A stretch of 32,666 nt of DNA. It comes from RGIG4097 sp937885645. Lineage in GTDB: Bacteria; Bacillota; Clostridia; Christensenellales; CAG-917. Location of the stretch: contig CALABJ010000001.1 in NCBI GenBank assembly GCA_937885645.1, forward strand, positions 1 to 32,666, given 5' to 3'. Below the pieces are notes generated by a model. It did not search any database, was not told the DNA's origin, and saw nothing but the letters and a program-made list of their open reading frames with translations. Positions 1 through 7,483 of this stretch are shown one piece after another. A program made the translations under genes and the position numbers. The first letter of the stretch is position 1. Every line of letters starts with the position of its first letter.

Positions 1-88
1 CCACCCGAAGGGTTTTGCGGATAGCAAACGGGGGAAACACGTGAGGAAGGGGGACGTATAATGTCGCACGGGATTACGCACTCACTTT

Positions 89-595
89 TCACATCACTCT
101 ACACAATGCGCACCCTATTACTGTGCCGAGGAGGGTGCAGAACAAGGATATAGGAATTGCACGATTAAGGTGTTTAACTTTGCATTTTGACAGATAAACT
201 GCCGATATGTAAAATATCGTTTCGCTGCCACCTGCAACAACCGAGGCGCATTTTGCTATATAACTATCCACCCCAAATTCAGCAATCACCTCTTCAACAA
301 GGGCAATTGTGCCACTTCCGCTGATGGGCACAAGCATCATAAGCTCAGTGATTTCAGGGGGTATGCCAAGATAGCCCATAGGCACTGAAAGGGCGGTTGC
401 AAGATGGTGCGATAGCCCACTGACTTTGAACAAAACTATGGCAATATAGATTGTGGCAACGTAGGGGAAGACGCCCTTCACAAGGGCAAGACTTTCTCTT
501 CCTCCATCAAGAAAACAGTCGTACACCTTCACCCTTTTCACTATTGCATAGATGACAAGTGCCACTATGATGACAGGCAGGATGTATATGCTCAT
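89..595 (-). CDS. spmB: Spore maturation protein B
   Basis: A 168-residue, very hydrophobic integral membrane protein. It has about four to five membrane segments and the conserved Pro-x-Ser-Gly-Ser-Gly and Gly-Gly-Ser-Glu-Thr motifs (near residues 89-95 and 121-125) of the nucleoside-recognition/Gate domain found in SpmA and SpmB. In Bacillus, SpmA and SpmB act together in the membrane during spore core dehydration and heat resistance; the transported molecule is not firmly known. The start ATG overlaps the spmA stop by four bases (ATGA), so the pair is translationally coupled. Length matches the family. The 88 bases after its stop, at the window edge, show no convincing terminator or gene. 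Confidence 0.93.
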   Translation of the reverse strand: MSIYILPVIIVALVIYAIVKRVKVYDCFLDGGRESLALVKGVFPYVATIYIAIVLFKVSGLSHHLATALSVPMGYLGIPPEITELMMLVPISGSGTIALVEEVIAEFGVDSYIAKCASVVAGGSETIFYISAVYLSKCKVKHLNRAIPISLFCTLLGTVIGCALCRVM

Positions 596-1260
596 GGTCT
601 GCCACCGTGGTTTTTACTTTTTGATTTTGTAGAAATTTTAGTTTTCAATCTTTTGATGAAGTAATAGAGTTTCATCTTCAACTTTTGTGTTATCGAGGAT
701 TTATTGTCTGCGTTATCTTTTGAAAACAACTTTGTCAGCACCACTCCAACCACCGTTGCTATTGTAGATGAAATGAGGGTGGGAGCGATGATTGAAGAGG
801 GGTTTCCACTGCCGGCAGAAGCACGGAGTGCAATTATGGTTGCAGGGATAAGTTGGATTGAGGTTGCGTTGATGACAACAAGCAAATCCATATTGCTGGT
901 GGCTTTCCCCCCTCTTTCCATACTTGCCATTGCCTTTATTCCTGCAGGGGTGCTCGCCCCTCCCATGCCTAGCATATTTGAGGCAAGATTCACTGAAATC
1001 CACTTTTCACTTTCATCACTTTCACCTTTGAAAAGCCGTCTTATCACAGGGCGCAAAAGTCGGGCTAATCCGCTATCTAACCCAGTCTTTTCCATGATTT
1101 TCAGCACCGACAACCACACTGCATATATGGCGCACAACTTGAAACATAGGTCAATAGCACCGCCTACACCCTCAATCATAGAAGGGAAAACCTCACTAGG
1201 ATTTGTGAAAATGAGGATGATTGAGGACACCAGCACTATTGCCGTAAAAACCAAATTCAT
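592..1260 (-). CDS. spmA: Spore maturation protein A
   Basis: A membrane protein of 222 residues from the ATG at 1260, first gene of the spmAB pair. The core carries the family signature Asn-Leu-x-Ser-Asn-Met-Leu-Gly-Met-Gly-Gly-Ala-Ser-Thr-Pro. An in-frame TTG at 1308 would add 16 residues, but family members begin just before the first membrane helix. The TTG also lies in the divergent metG -35 box, so 1260 is preferred. Neither start has a clear Shine-Dalgarno. The last ~45 residues form a Lys/Arg/Ser-rich basic tail that makes the protein somewhat longer than the usual ~195-200 residues. Expression is expected in the sporulating mother cell by analogy with Bacillus; no sigma-E box could be assigned. 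Confidence 0.88.
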   Translation of the reverse strand: MNLVFTAIVLVSSIILIFTNPSEVFPSMIEGVGGAIDLCFKLCAIYAVWLSVLKIMEKTGLDSGLARLLRPVIRRLFKGESDESEKWISVNLASNMLGMGGASTPAGIKAMASMERGGKATSNMDLLVVINATSIQLIPATIIALRASAGSGNPSSIIAPTLISSTIATVVGVVLTKLFSKDNADNKSSITQKLKMKLYYFIKRLKTKISTKSKSKNHGGRP

Positions 1261-1301
1261 ACAATATTTTACGGCTTCAAGGGCGCATATATGCTTTTTT
1301 G

Positions 1302-1330
1302 TGGACAAAAACCGCAGAAAGGGGTATAAT
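1302..1330 (+). promoter_or_regulatory. Sigma-A promoter of metG-tatD-radical SAM
   Basis: TGGACA (1302-1307), 17-nt spacer, TATAAT (1325-1330). Transcription should start near 1337. The -35 box lies between the two strands' genes and overlaps the alternative TTG start of spmA. Confidence 0.85.
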
Positions 1331-1352
1331 ATTTCTCACTAAATATTATAAA

Positions 1353-1370
1353 TTCGGCTCATCTGCCGAA
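1353..1370 (+). promoter_or_regulatory. Short leader hairpin before metG
   Basis: TTCGGC (1353-1358) pairs with GCCGAA (1365-1370) around a six-base loop, ending four bases before the metG Shine-Dalgarno GAAGG (1374-1378). The leader is only about 45 nt long, too short for a T-box, so metG is not under T-box control from this promoter. The hairpin may shape ribosome access; that is inference. Confidence 0.5.
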
Positions 1371-1382
1371 AAAGAAGGTTTT

Positions 1383-3320
1383 ATGGAAAAGTATTACATT
1401 ACCACAGCAATCGCCTACACCTCAGGCAAGCCTCATATAGGCAACACTTATGAAATCGTCCTCGCAGACCTCCTTGCAAGATTCAAACGTAAGCAAGGAT
1501 ACGACGTCCGTTTTCAAACCGGCACTGACGAGCACGGTGAAAAAATTGAACTTAAAGCAGCCGCAGCAGGCAAAACTCCCAAGCAATTTGTGGACGAAGT
1601 GGCAGGCGGCATCAAAAATATTTGGGATTTGATGAACACTTCCTACGATAAATTCGTCCGCACAACCGACGAATATCACGAAAAACAAATCCAAAAGATG
1701 TTCAAAAAGTTCTATGAACAAGGGGACATCTACAAGGGCTCATACCACGGTTGGTATTGCACTCCCTGTGAATCTTTCTGGACAGAAAGCCAACTGGTTG
1801 ACGGCAAATGCCCCGACTGTGGCAGAGAAGTCCACGTGGCAGAGGAAGAAGCATACTTCTTTAGGATGAGCAAGTACGCTGATGCCCTCATGGAATACTA
1901 CAACACCCACCCCGACTTTATCCTTCCCCTGTCAAGAAAGAACGAAATGGTCAACAACTTCTTGAAGCCCGGCCTCCAAGACCTTTGCGTGTCACGTACC
2001 TCATTTAAGTGGGGTATCCCCGTGGACTTTGACGACAAGCACGTCGTCTATGTGTGGCTCGATGCACTTTCAAACTACATCACTGGTCTTGGTTTTGATG
2101 CAGACGGCAACTCAGACCCCGACTACAAGAAATACTGGCCCGCAGACGTCCACGTCATCGGCAAGGACATCGTCCGTTTCCACAGCATTTATTGGCCTAT
2201 CTTCCTTATGGCAATGGGCGAACCTCTCCCCAAACAAATCTATGGTCACCCTTGGCTTCTCCAAGACGGCGGAAAGATGTCAAAGTCAACAGGCAACGTC
2301 ATCTATGCAGATGACCTTGTGTCTTTCTACGGCGTTGATGCAGTGAGATATTTCCTCCTTTCACAAATGCCTTATGACAATGACGGCATCATCAACTGGG
2401 ATATCGTCACCGAAACAATCAACAGTGAACTTGCCAACGTATATGGCAACCTTGTCAGCAGAACAATCGCAATGTCCAACAAATATTTTGACGGCGTTGT
2501 TGAAAACAAGGGTGTCACAGAGGCAGTTGACGATGAACTTAAAGCAGTGGTCACAGGCGCATACAAGAAAGTGGCAGACAAGATTGACGGCTACAAAGTG
2601 GCAGACGCTCTCAGTGAAGTGTTTACACTCTTCCGTAGAGCCAACAAATATATTGACGAAACAATGCCTTGGGCACTTGCCAAAGACGAAACAAAGAAGG
2701 ATCGCCTTGCAACAGTCCTGTATAACCTCACCGAGGCAATCATCATCGGCACAACTCTCCTTGAAAGCTTTATGCCCGACACCGCAAAGAAGGTGTATGA
2801 AGAGTTCAACACTGAAGCAAGACCTTTTGATAAATTGGGCGAATTCGGTTTGTATGAAAGTGGCACAAAAGTGACCGCAAATCCTGAAATCCTTTTCAAG
2901 CGTCTTGACGGCAAGGAAATTGCAGAAAAGGTCAACGCAATGTATGAAGCACGCAAACCTAAGGAAGTCAAAAAGCCCGAAAACGTCATTTCAATCAGCG
3001 AAATCGGCATTGAAGACTTTATGAAAGTCCAACTCCGTGTGGGTGAAATCATCGAAGCAGAGAAGGTGAAGAAGGCAAATAAACTCCTGAAATTCTCAGT
3101 TAAGATTGATGACGAAGTCCGCACAATCGTCAGCGGTATTGCAAAATTCTACACCCCCGAAGAAATGGTAGGCAAGCAAGTTGTTGTGGTCAGCAACCTG
3201 AAAGCCGCCAAACTTTGCGGAATTGAAAGCCAAGGTATGCTCCTCTGCGCATGCACAGACGACGACCTCTGCCTTGTCACTCCCGAAAAGAAAATGCCCT
3301 CTGGCGCAACAGTAAGATAA
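1383..3320 (+). CDS. metG: Methionyl-tRNA synthetase
   Basis: Cytosolic class I synthetase of 645 residues that charges tRNA-Met. The HIGN ATP motif is at residues 18-21 and KMSKS at 298-302. A zinc knuckle is formed by Cys126, Cys129, Cys143 and Cys146 in the connective-peptide region, as in the zinc-containing bacterial enzymes. An anticodon-binding helical domain follows, and the last ~110 residues are a Trbp111-type tRNA-binding/dimerisation domain (MKVQLRVGEI). An upstream in-frame extension to 1299 is rejected because it precedes the promoter start site; the ATG at 1383 follows GAAGG and matches family starts. The stop overlaps tatD by one base. Confidence 0.98.
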   Translation: MEKYYITTAIAYTSGKPHIGNTYEIVLADLLARFKRKQGYDVRFQTGTDEHGEKIELKAAAAGKTPKQFVDEVAGGIKNIWDLMNTSYDKFVRTTDEYHEKQIQKMFKKFYEQGDIYKGSYHGWYCTPCESFWTESQLVDGKCPDCGREVHVAEEEAYFFRMSKYADALMEYYNTHPDFILPLSRKNEMVNNFLKPGLQDLCVSRTSFKWGIPVDFDDKHVVYVWLDALSNYITGLGFDADGNSDPDYKKYWPADVHVIGKDIVRFHSIYWPIFLMAMGEPLPKQIYGHPWLLQDGGKMSKSTGNVIYADDLVSFYGVDAVRYFLLSQMPYDNDGIINWDIVTETINSELANVYGNLVSRTIAMSNKYFDGVVENKGVTEAVDDELKAVVTGAYKKVADKIDGYKVADALSEVFTLFRRANKYIDETMPWALAKDETKKDRLATVLYNLTEAIIIGTTLLESFMPDTAKKVYEEFNTEARPFDKLGEFGLYESGTKVTANPEILFKRLDGKEIAEKVNAMYEARKPKEVKKPENVISISEIGIEDFMKVQLRVGEIIEAEKVKKANKLLKFSVKIDDEVRTIVSGIAKFYTPEEMVGKQVVVVSNLKAAKLCGIESQGMLLCACTDDDLCLVTPEKKMPSGATVR

Positions 3321-4093
3321 TGATAATTGACAGCCATTGCCACCTTACAGACGAGAGGTTGTATCCTATCGTTGACGACATCGTAAATGGCCTTAATGCA
3401 AACGGCATTGAGAGTGTGATTACGGTGGGCTACGACCTGCCTTCATCCACCCTCGGTGTCGACGTTGCAAGAAGGTATAAAGAGGTGTACGCGACAGTTG
3501 GAATGCACCCCCACGACAGTCGTCTTATGACCGCGGAAATGTACGATATTTTCCGCAATTTGTCGGCAGATGAAAAGGTGGTTGGCATCGGTGAAATAGG
3601 TCTTGACTATCACTACGATTTGTCTCCTCGTGACGTGCAACAAAAGGTTTTTGAGGAGCAAATCGAGTTGGCGGACAGCCTTCGTCTTCCAGTTGCACTT
3701 CACGTCCGTGAGGCCTACGAGGACACAAGAAGAATCCTTGAAAACAACAAGAGCAAACTCTCTCACGGCGTGCTTCTGCACTGCTATTCTGGCTCTGCCG
3801 AAATGGTGAAAGTGTTTTCAAAGTATGATGCTTTCTTTGCTTTTGGTGGCCCTATCACCTTCAAAAATGCAGTGCACAACATAGAGGCTTTGAGGGCAGT
3901 GCCCCTTGACAGATTGCTCTTTGAAACCGACGCTCCTTATATGACACCAGTGCCTTTTAGAGGCAAAACCAACGAGCCCAAGCACACTGCTCTTGTGGTG
4001 AAAAAGGCAAGTGAAGTCCTTGGTGTTGATGAGGACGAGCTGATTGAAAAAACAAAAAAAAACACTAAAACGCTGTTTTACAAGATGAAATAG
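3320..4093 (+). CDS. tatD: TatD family metal-dependent hydrolase (DNase)
   Basis: A 257-residue TIM-barrel amidohydrolase of the TatD/YcfH/YabD group, cytosolic, with reported 3'-5' DNase activity in homologues. The expected metal ligands are visible: HxH at residues 6-8 (DSHCH), Glu in GEIGLDYHY, His in LHVRE, His in LHCYSG and Asp in ETDAPY. The start is the ATG overlapping the metG stop by one base (TAATG); the open frame upstream to 3251 lies inside metG. Next to metG in the order typical of Firmicutes, so it is translated from the metG transcript. Confidence 0.96.
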   Translation: MIIDSHCHLTDERLYPIVDDIVNGLNANGIESVITVGYDLPSSTLGVDVARRYKEVYATVGMHPHDSRLMTAEMYDIFRNLSADEKVVGIGEIGLDYHYDLSPRDVQQKVFEEQIELADSLRLPVALHVREAYEDTRRILENNKSKLSHGVLLHCYSGSAEMVKVFSKYDAFFAFGGPITFKNAVHNIEALRAVPLDRLLFETDAPYMTPVPFRGKTNEPKHTALVVKKASEVLGVDEDELIEKTKKNTKTLFYKMK

Positions 4094-4123
4094 CATAGAT
4101 AAACCATTGATTTTGCAAAGATT

Positions 4124-4729
4124 ATGAAAAATTACGTTTACGAATACGGCGACAGCCTTTATATCAACCTCACCAACAAGTGCCCCAACAACTGTGAATT
4201 TTGCTTGCGCAATTTCAAGAACGGAGTTGGGGAAGATGACCTGCGTCTCAGCCGTGAACCCAACTTTGAAGACGTCAAAGAGGCACTCAGTCTTTTCCCC
4301 TTGAAGAAGTACGACGAGATAGTGTTCTGCGGATTTGGTGAGCCTATGTGCGCCTTGTCCGTTTTGTCACAAGTTGGCCCCTATCTTAAACGACTTGGCT
4401 TGAAGACCCGTGTCAACACCAACGGCCTTGGCGGACTTTGGAACAAGCGTGACGACGTGCCTCAGCTCATCTCAAAATATATTGACGCGGTGTCAATTTC
4501 ACTGAACGCTTCAAACCGCGAACTCTATCAGGAGATATGTAGGAGCAAGTATGGTGAAGAGGCTTTTGACGCAATCATTGACTTCACAAAAGGATGTGTT
4601 GAAAACGGCATTGACACAACCCTCACCGTGGTGGATTTCATAGGTGAAGACGAAATCGCTGAATGCAGAAAACTGGCTGACGAATTGGGTGCAAAATTCC
4701 GTGTCCGTCCTACAATTTACAACGAATAA
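4124..4729 (+). CDS. TatD-linked radical SAM protein
   Basis: A 201-residue radical SAM enzyme. Cys20, Cys24 and Cys27 form the CxxxCxxC cluster motif that holds the [4Fe-4S] centre and S-adenosylmethionine, and a Gly-Glu-Pro motif (CGFGEP) follows near residue 70. It is short, with no SPASM or auxiliary-cluster extension. The family, annotated as TatD-linked radical SAM, is named for exactly this neighbourhood; its substrate is unknown to me. It lies 30 nt after tatD with a weak ribosome binding site and is followed by a strong terminator, making it the last gene of the metG unit. It occupies the slot of rnmV in the Bacillus order metG-tatD-rnmV-rsmA. Confidence 0.9.
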   Translation: MKNYVYEYGDSLYINLTNKCPNNCEFCLRNFKNGVGEDDLRLSREPNFEDVKEALSLFPLKKYDEIVFCGFGEPMCALSVLSQVGPYLKRLGLKTRVNTNGLGGLWNKRDDVPQLISKYIDAVSISLNASNRELYQEICRSKYGEEAFDAIIDFTKGCVENGIDTTLTVVDFIGEDEIAECRKLADELGAKFRVRPTIYNE

Positions 4730-4730
4730 T

Positions 4731-4764
4731 AAAGGACAACCGAGCGGTTGTCCCTTTGTCTTTT
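4731..4764 (+). terminator. Intrinsic terminator of the metG unit
   Basis: GGACAACC (4734-4741), loop GAGC, GGTTGTCC (4746-4753), flanked by A-rich and T-rich tracts (CTTTGTCTTTT). Confidence 0.85.
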
Positions 4765-4844
4765 GTGCTTCAAGATTTCATCTTTGGCACAATAATAATT
4801 TGTGTGGTTGATGGCAAAATATCCGCCACAAAAATAGGTAATTT

Positions 4845-5672
4845 ATGGAAATGAAAATGAAAGACGTCTTGCAAGCAACTTCCTTCCGCTTCAACAAGGC
4901 TCTTGGACAAAACTTCATCTCAGACACAAACCTTTTGAAGGGCATTGTCACCGACAGCGGAATCACCCCCGACGACGTTGTTGTTGAAATCGGCACAGGC
5001 GCCGGCACTCTTACCCGTCAAATTGCTTCGGTGGCAAAACAAGTCTATTCCTTTGAGGTGGACCAAAACCTCATACCCGTCCACGAGTTGTCTTTGAGCG
5101 GCATAGACAATCTTCAAGTCATTTTCCGTGACGTCCTCAAAATGAAGGACGATGAATTCAAGTCCATTGTTGGTGAAGGTGAGTTTAAGGTGGTGGCAAA
5201 CCTGCCTTACTATATCACCACCCCTCTCATTATGAGATTTTTGGAGAGTGAATTGAATGTCACCTCACTGACCATTATGGTGCAAGAAGAAGTGGGCAGA
5301 CGCCTTGTGGCAAAGCCCAACACCGCAGACTACTCCGCAATCACCCTTGCAGTGCTGTTGAGAGGTGAAGGCACTATCACACGAAAAGTTGGCAGAAATA
5401 TGTTTTATCCTGCACCCAATGTAGATAGCGCAGTGGTGCGCATAGACGTGGACAAGGACAAACTTGCAGGAGAAAACAAAGCGCTCATACACAAACTTGT
5501 GCGCAGTGCATTTTTGATGAGAAGAAAAACTCTCGTCAACAACCTCAACGCAAGTTTCGGTCTGTCAAAGGCGGAGGCGGCAGAAAAACTTATTGCGGCA
5601 GGCCTTGATGAAAGAGTCCGTGGGGAGGCACTGTCCCTTGAAGACTACGTCAACCTCAGTCACCAGTTTTGA
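4845..5672 (+). CDS. rsmA: 16S rRNA dimethyladenosine transferase (KsgA)
   Basis: A 275-residue SAM-dependent methyltransferase that dimethylates the two adjacent adenosines in helix 45 of 16S rRNA during 30S assembly. Visible motifs are the N-terminal LGQNF (residues 20-24), SAM-binding VEIGTGAGTLT (47-57) and catalytic NLPYYI (119-124). A C-terminal helical rRNA-binding domain completes the usual length. The ATG at 4845 follows AGG at suitable distance. The stop codon overlaps the start of the HAD gene by one base, so the two are coupled. It is separated from the metG unit by the terminator at 4731-4764; I could not assign a confident promoter in the 80-nt gap. Confidence 0.97.
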   Translation: MEMKMKDVLQATSFRFNKALGQNFISDTNLLKGIVTDSGITPDDVVVEIGTGAGTLTRQIASVAKQVYSFEVDQNLIPVHELSLSGIDNLQVIFRDVLKMKDDEFKSIVGEGEFKVVANLPYYITTPLIMRFLESELNVTSLTIMVQEEVGRRLVAKPNTADYSAITLAVLLRGEGTITRKVGRNMFYPAPNVDSAVVRIDVDKDKLAGENKALIHKLVRSAFLMRRKTLVNNLNASFGLSKAEAAEKLIAAGLDERVRGEALSLEDYVNLSHQF

Positions 5673-6439
5673 TGAAGCACACTGACCTTATTTTTGACTT
5701 ATACGGCACACTTGTTGACATCCACACCGAAGAAAGTGATTGGGTGTGGGAGAAGTGTGCTTCTTTTTTTAGTGAAAACGGAGTAGAAATTGATGGCAAA
5801 ACCCTGAAAGAGCAATATCAAAAGGAAATCGCCCTCCGTGAAGGCAAAATGGGGCAGGAGTACGAGTGCTATCCCGATATACCCTTTGACGAAGTTATGG
5901 AGTGCATTTTTGTCCGCGGTGGAGTGGATGACGCAAAAGACCTTGCTTTCGAGGTGTCAAGGATGTTTAGGACACTGTCCACTGAATATATCCGCTTGTA
6001 CGCAGGTGTCCGTGAAAGGTTGGCGGAGTTGAGAGAAAAGGGATACAAACTTTGGCTTCTCAGCAACGCACAACAAGTTTTCACTGAATATGAACTGCGT
6101 GACCTAGACTTGTACGACAGCTTTGACGGAGTGTATCTTTCATCAAACTACGGAGTGCGAAAGCCCGATCATAGATTTTACAAGGTCTTGATTGATGAGC
6201 AAAATCTTGACACAAAAAAGTGTCTTATGATAGGCAACGACCGCGACACCGACATTTTGGGCGCAAAAAATCTTGGTATGGCAACACTTTATATGCACAC
6301 CCTTCTCACCCCCAGTGAGCAAAAAGAAGCAGATGAAAGCCTGCACCCCGATAGGGCAGAAGAAGGCACGAAGCACTTTGAATTTGAAGGTGACGATTGG
6401 AGTGTCCTCGCACCACTCATTGACAAAATCTGTCGATAA
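5672..6439 (+). CDS. HAD-superfamily hydrolase, subfamily IA
   Basis: A 255-residue cytosolic phosphatase-like protein. Motif I is FDLYGT with nucleophile Asp9 and Tyr11 in place of the second Asp, a form also seen in haloacid dehalogenases and some HAD nucleotidases. Motif II is LLSNA (Ser, residues ~129-133), the motif III Lys lies in VRKPD, and motif IV is IGNDRDTD. A helical cap lies between motifs I and II. Substrate cannot be read from sequence. The start is the ATG overlapping the rsmA stop (TGATG), not the TTG one codon earlier. Tight coupling suggests constitutive co-expression with rsmA. Confidence 0.88.
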   Translation: MKHTDLIFDLYGTLVDIHTEESDWVWEKCASFFSENGVEIDGKTLKEQYQKEIALREGKMGQEYECYPDIPFDEVMECIFVRGGVDDAKDLAFEVSRMFRTLSTEYIRLYAGVRERLAELREKGYKLWLLSNAQQVFTEYELRDLDLYDSFDGVYLSSNYGVRKPDHRFYKVLIDEQNLDTKKCLMIGNDRDTDILGAKNLGMATLYMHTLLTPSEQKEADESLHPDRAEEGTKHFEFEGDDWSVLAPLIDKICR

Positions 6440-6514
6440 CAATAATAGACAAAGCCAAAGCCGACAAGGATAAACAAGAAAATTGAAAAAACAAACTCCA
6501 CGAAAGAAAAAAAC

Positions 6515-6539
6515 AAACCGACCATAGGTCGGTTTTTTT
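6515..6539. terminator. Bidirectional terminator
   Basis: AAACCGACC (6515-6523), loop ATA, GGTCGGTTT (6527-6535), with a T-run on the plus strand and an A-run upstream giving a T-run on the minus strand. It can end the rsmA-HAD unit and the convergent Cof gene. The bases between 6440 and 6558 hold nothing else recognisable. Confidence 0.88.
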
Positions 6540-6558
6540 GTTGATGAATTTGTTGTTG

Positions 6559-7371
6559 TCAGTCGGTGAGCACTAAGTCGTAAATGATTTGACCAACACC
6601 GCCCTCGTTGTTGTTGAGGGTTGTTTGATATTTAAAGGCTTTTTTTATGCCGGGCACAGCGTTGACCATTGCCACACTATACTTTGCATTTTTGAAGGAG
6701 TAGTCGTTCATAGAGTCGCCGATTGCCATGATTTCGTCCTCTTTTATGCCGTACAGTTCACCTACGGATTTAAGTGCGGTCCACTTGTCCGCACATTTAG
6801 GGATAAATTCAAGGAAGTGGTCTAGGCTACGAAGAATTGTATATTTGTTTTTTAGCTCCTCGGGCATTTCCTTTTCCATGCGGTCAAGAAGCTCAGGGGA
6901 TTCTGCAAACATAACCTTGAAACACTTAAAGTCATCGGTGAGTGCATCAAGGTCAATGGGCTTGAAAACGGTGTCATTGAAGATTTTTTCTTCCCAAATG
7001 TAGTCGTTGAGGAAGTTGTAGAGCAGTGCATCGTTGCGGTAGGCGTAGCAAACTGCATTGTATTTTTCTGCGTGGGCAAAGATTTCCTTCACTTCACTTA
7101 GCCCCAATTCGTGCTTGATGATGAAGTCACCATTTGTTATGTCCATAACAGCTGCGCCGTTGTACGCAATGAAAGGGTGTCCCTTTTTGAATATGCCAAG
7201 TTGACGATGATAACCTTGTGTCACGTCATTGATAGGGCGACCAGTTGTAAGGGCAATCATGACCCCTTTTTCAGTGGCTTTTTTTATCATCTCAATGTTG
7301 AGAGCAGGGAGTTCTTTTTTGTCGTTTAAGAGGGTGCCGTCGAAGTCGATGCCGATGAGTTTGATTTTCAT
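6559..7371 (-). CDS. Cof-type HAD-IIB phosphatase
   Basis: A 270-residue sugar-phosphate/flavin-phosphate type phosphatase of the Cof/YwpJ group. Motif I is IDFDGTLL with Asp9 and Asp11, motif II is LTTGRP, and motif IV is AIGDSMNDYSF near the C-terminus; the cap between them is type C2B. Such enzymes are broad-specificity, so no substrate is proposed. The ATG at 7371 follows GGAAGG at good distance. An in-frame ATG at 7392 is rejected because it overlaps the predicted transcription start zone. The gene is a single-gene minus-strand unit. Confidence 0.93.
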   Translation of the reverse strand: MKIKLIGIDFDGTLLNDKKELPALNIEMIKKATEKGVMIALTTGRPINDVTQGYHRQLGIFKKGHPFIAYNGAAVMDITNGDFIIKHELGLSEVKEIFAHAEKYNAVCYAYRNDALLYNFLNDYIWEEKIFNDTVFKPIDLDALTDDFKCFKVMFAESPELLDRMEKEMPEELKNKYTILRSLDHFLEFIPKCADKWTALKSVGELYGIKEDEIMAIGDSMNDYSFKNAKYSVAMVNAVPGIKKAFKYQTTLNNNEGGVGQIIYDLVLTD

Positions 7372-7390
7372 AATGACCTTCCTTTTCTTC

Positions 7391-7419
7391 ATTATACAAC
7401 AGCGAAAAAGAAAAGTAAA
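7391..7419 (-). promoter_or_regulatory. Promoter of the Cof-type phosphatase
   Basis: On the minus strand: TTTACT (7419-7414), 17-nt spacer, TATAAT (7396-7391). Transcription starts near 7384, a short leader away from the ATG at 7371. Confidence 0.75.
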
Positions 7420-7483
7420 TAAGATGAGATATAAGGCATAAAATAAGAGAAATTTTCGTATAGTTTTTTAGGAGAAAAATTGT

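Noticed and set aside
61..153. Small plus-strand frame beginning ATG after TATAAT-like bases at the left edge
   Set aside because: Overlaps the spmB coding sequence in antisense, has no ribosome site and no recognisable product.
1261..1308. TTG start giving a longer SpmA
   Set aside because: No Shine-Dalgarno, and the added residues precede the conserved first helix; it also overlaps the divergent -35.
704..1342. 212-codon open frame on the plus strand opposite spmA
   Set aside because: It is antisense to a well-recognised SpmA, has no family resemblance and runs through the metG promoter.
1299..1382. 28-residue N-terminal extension of MetG
   Set aside because: It begins before the predicted transcription start at about 1337 and lacks a ribosome site; family starts match 1383.
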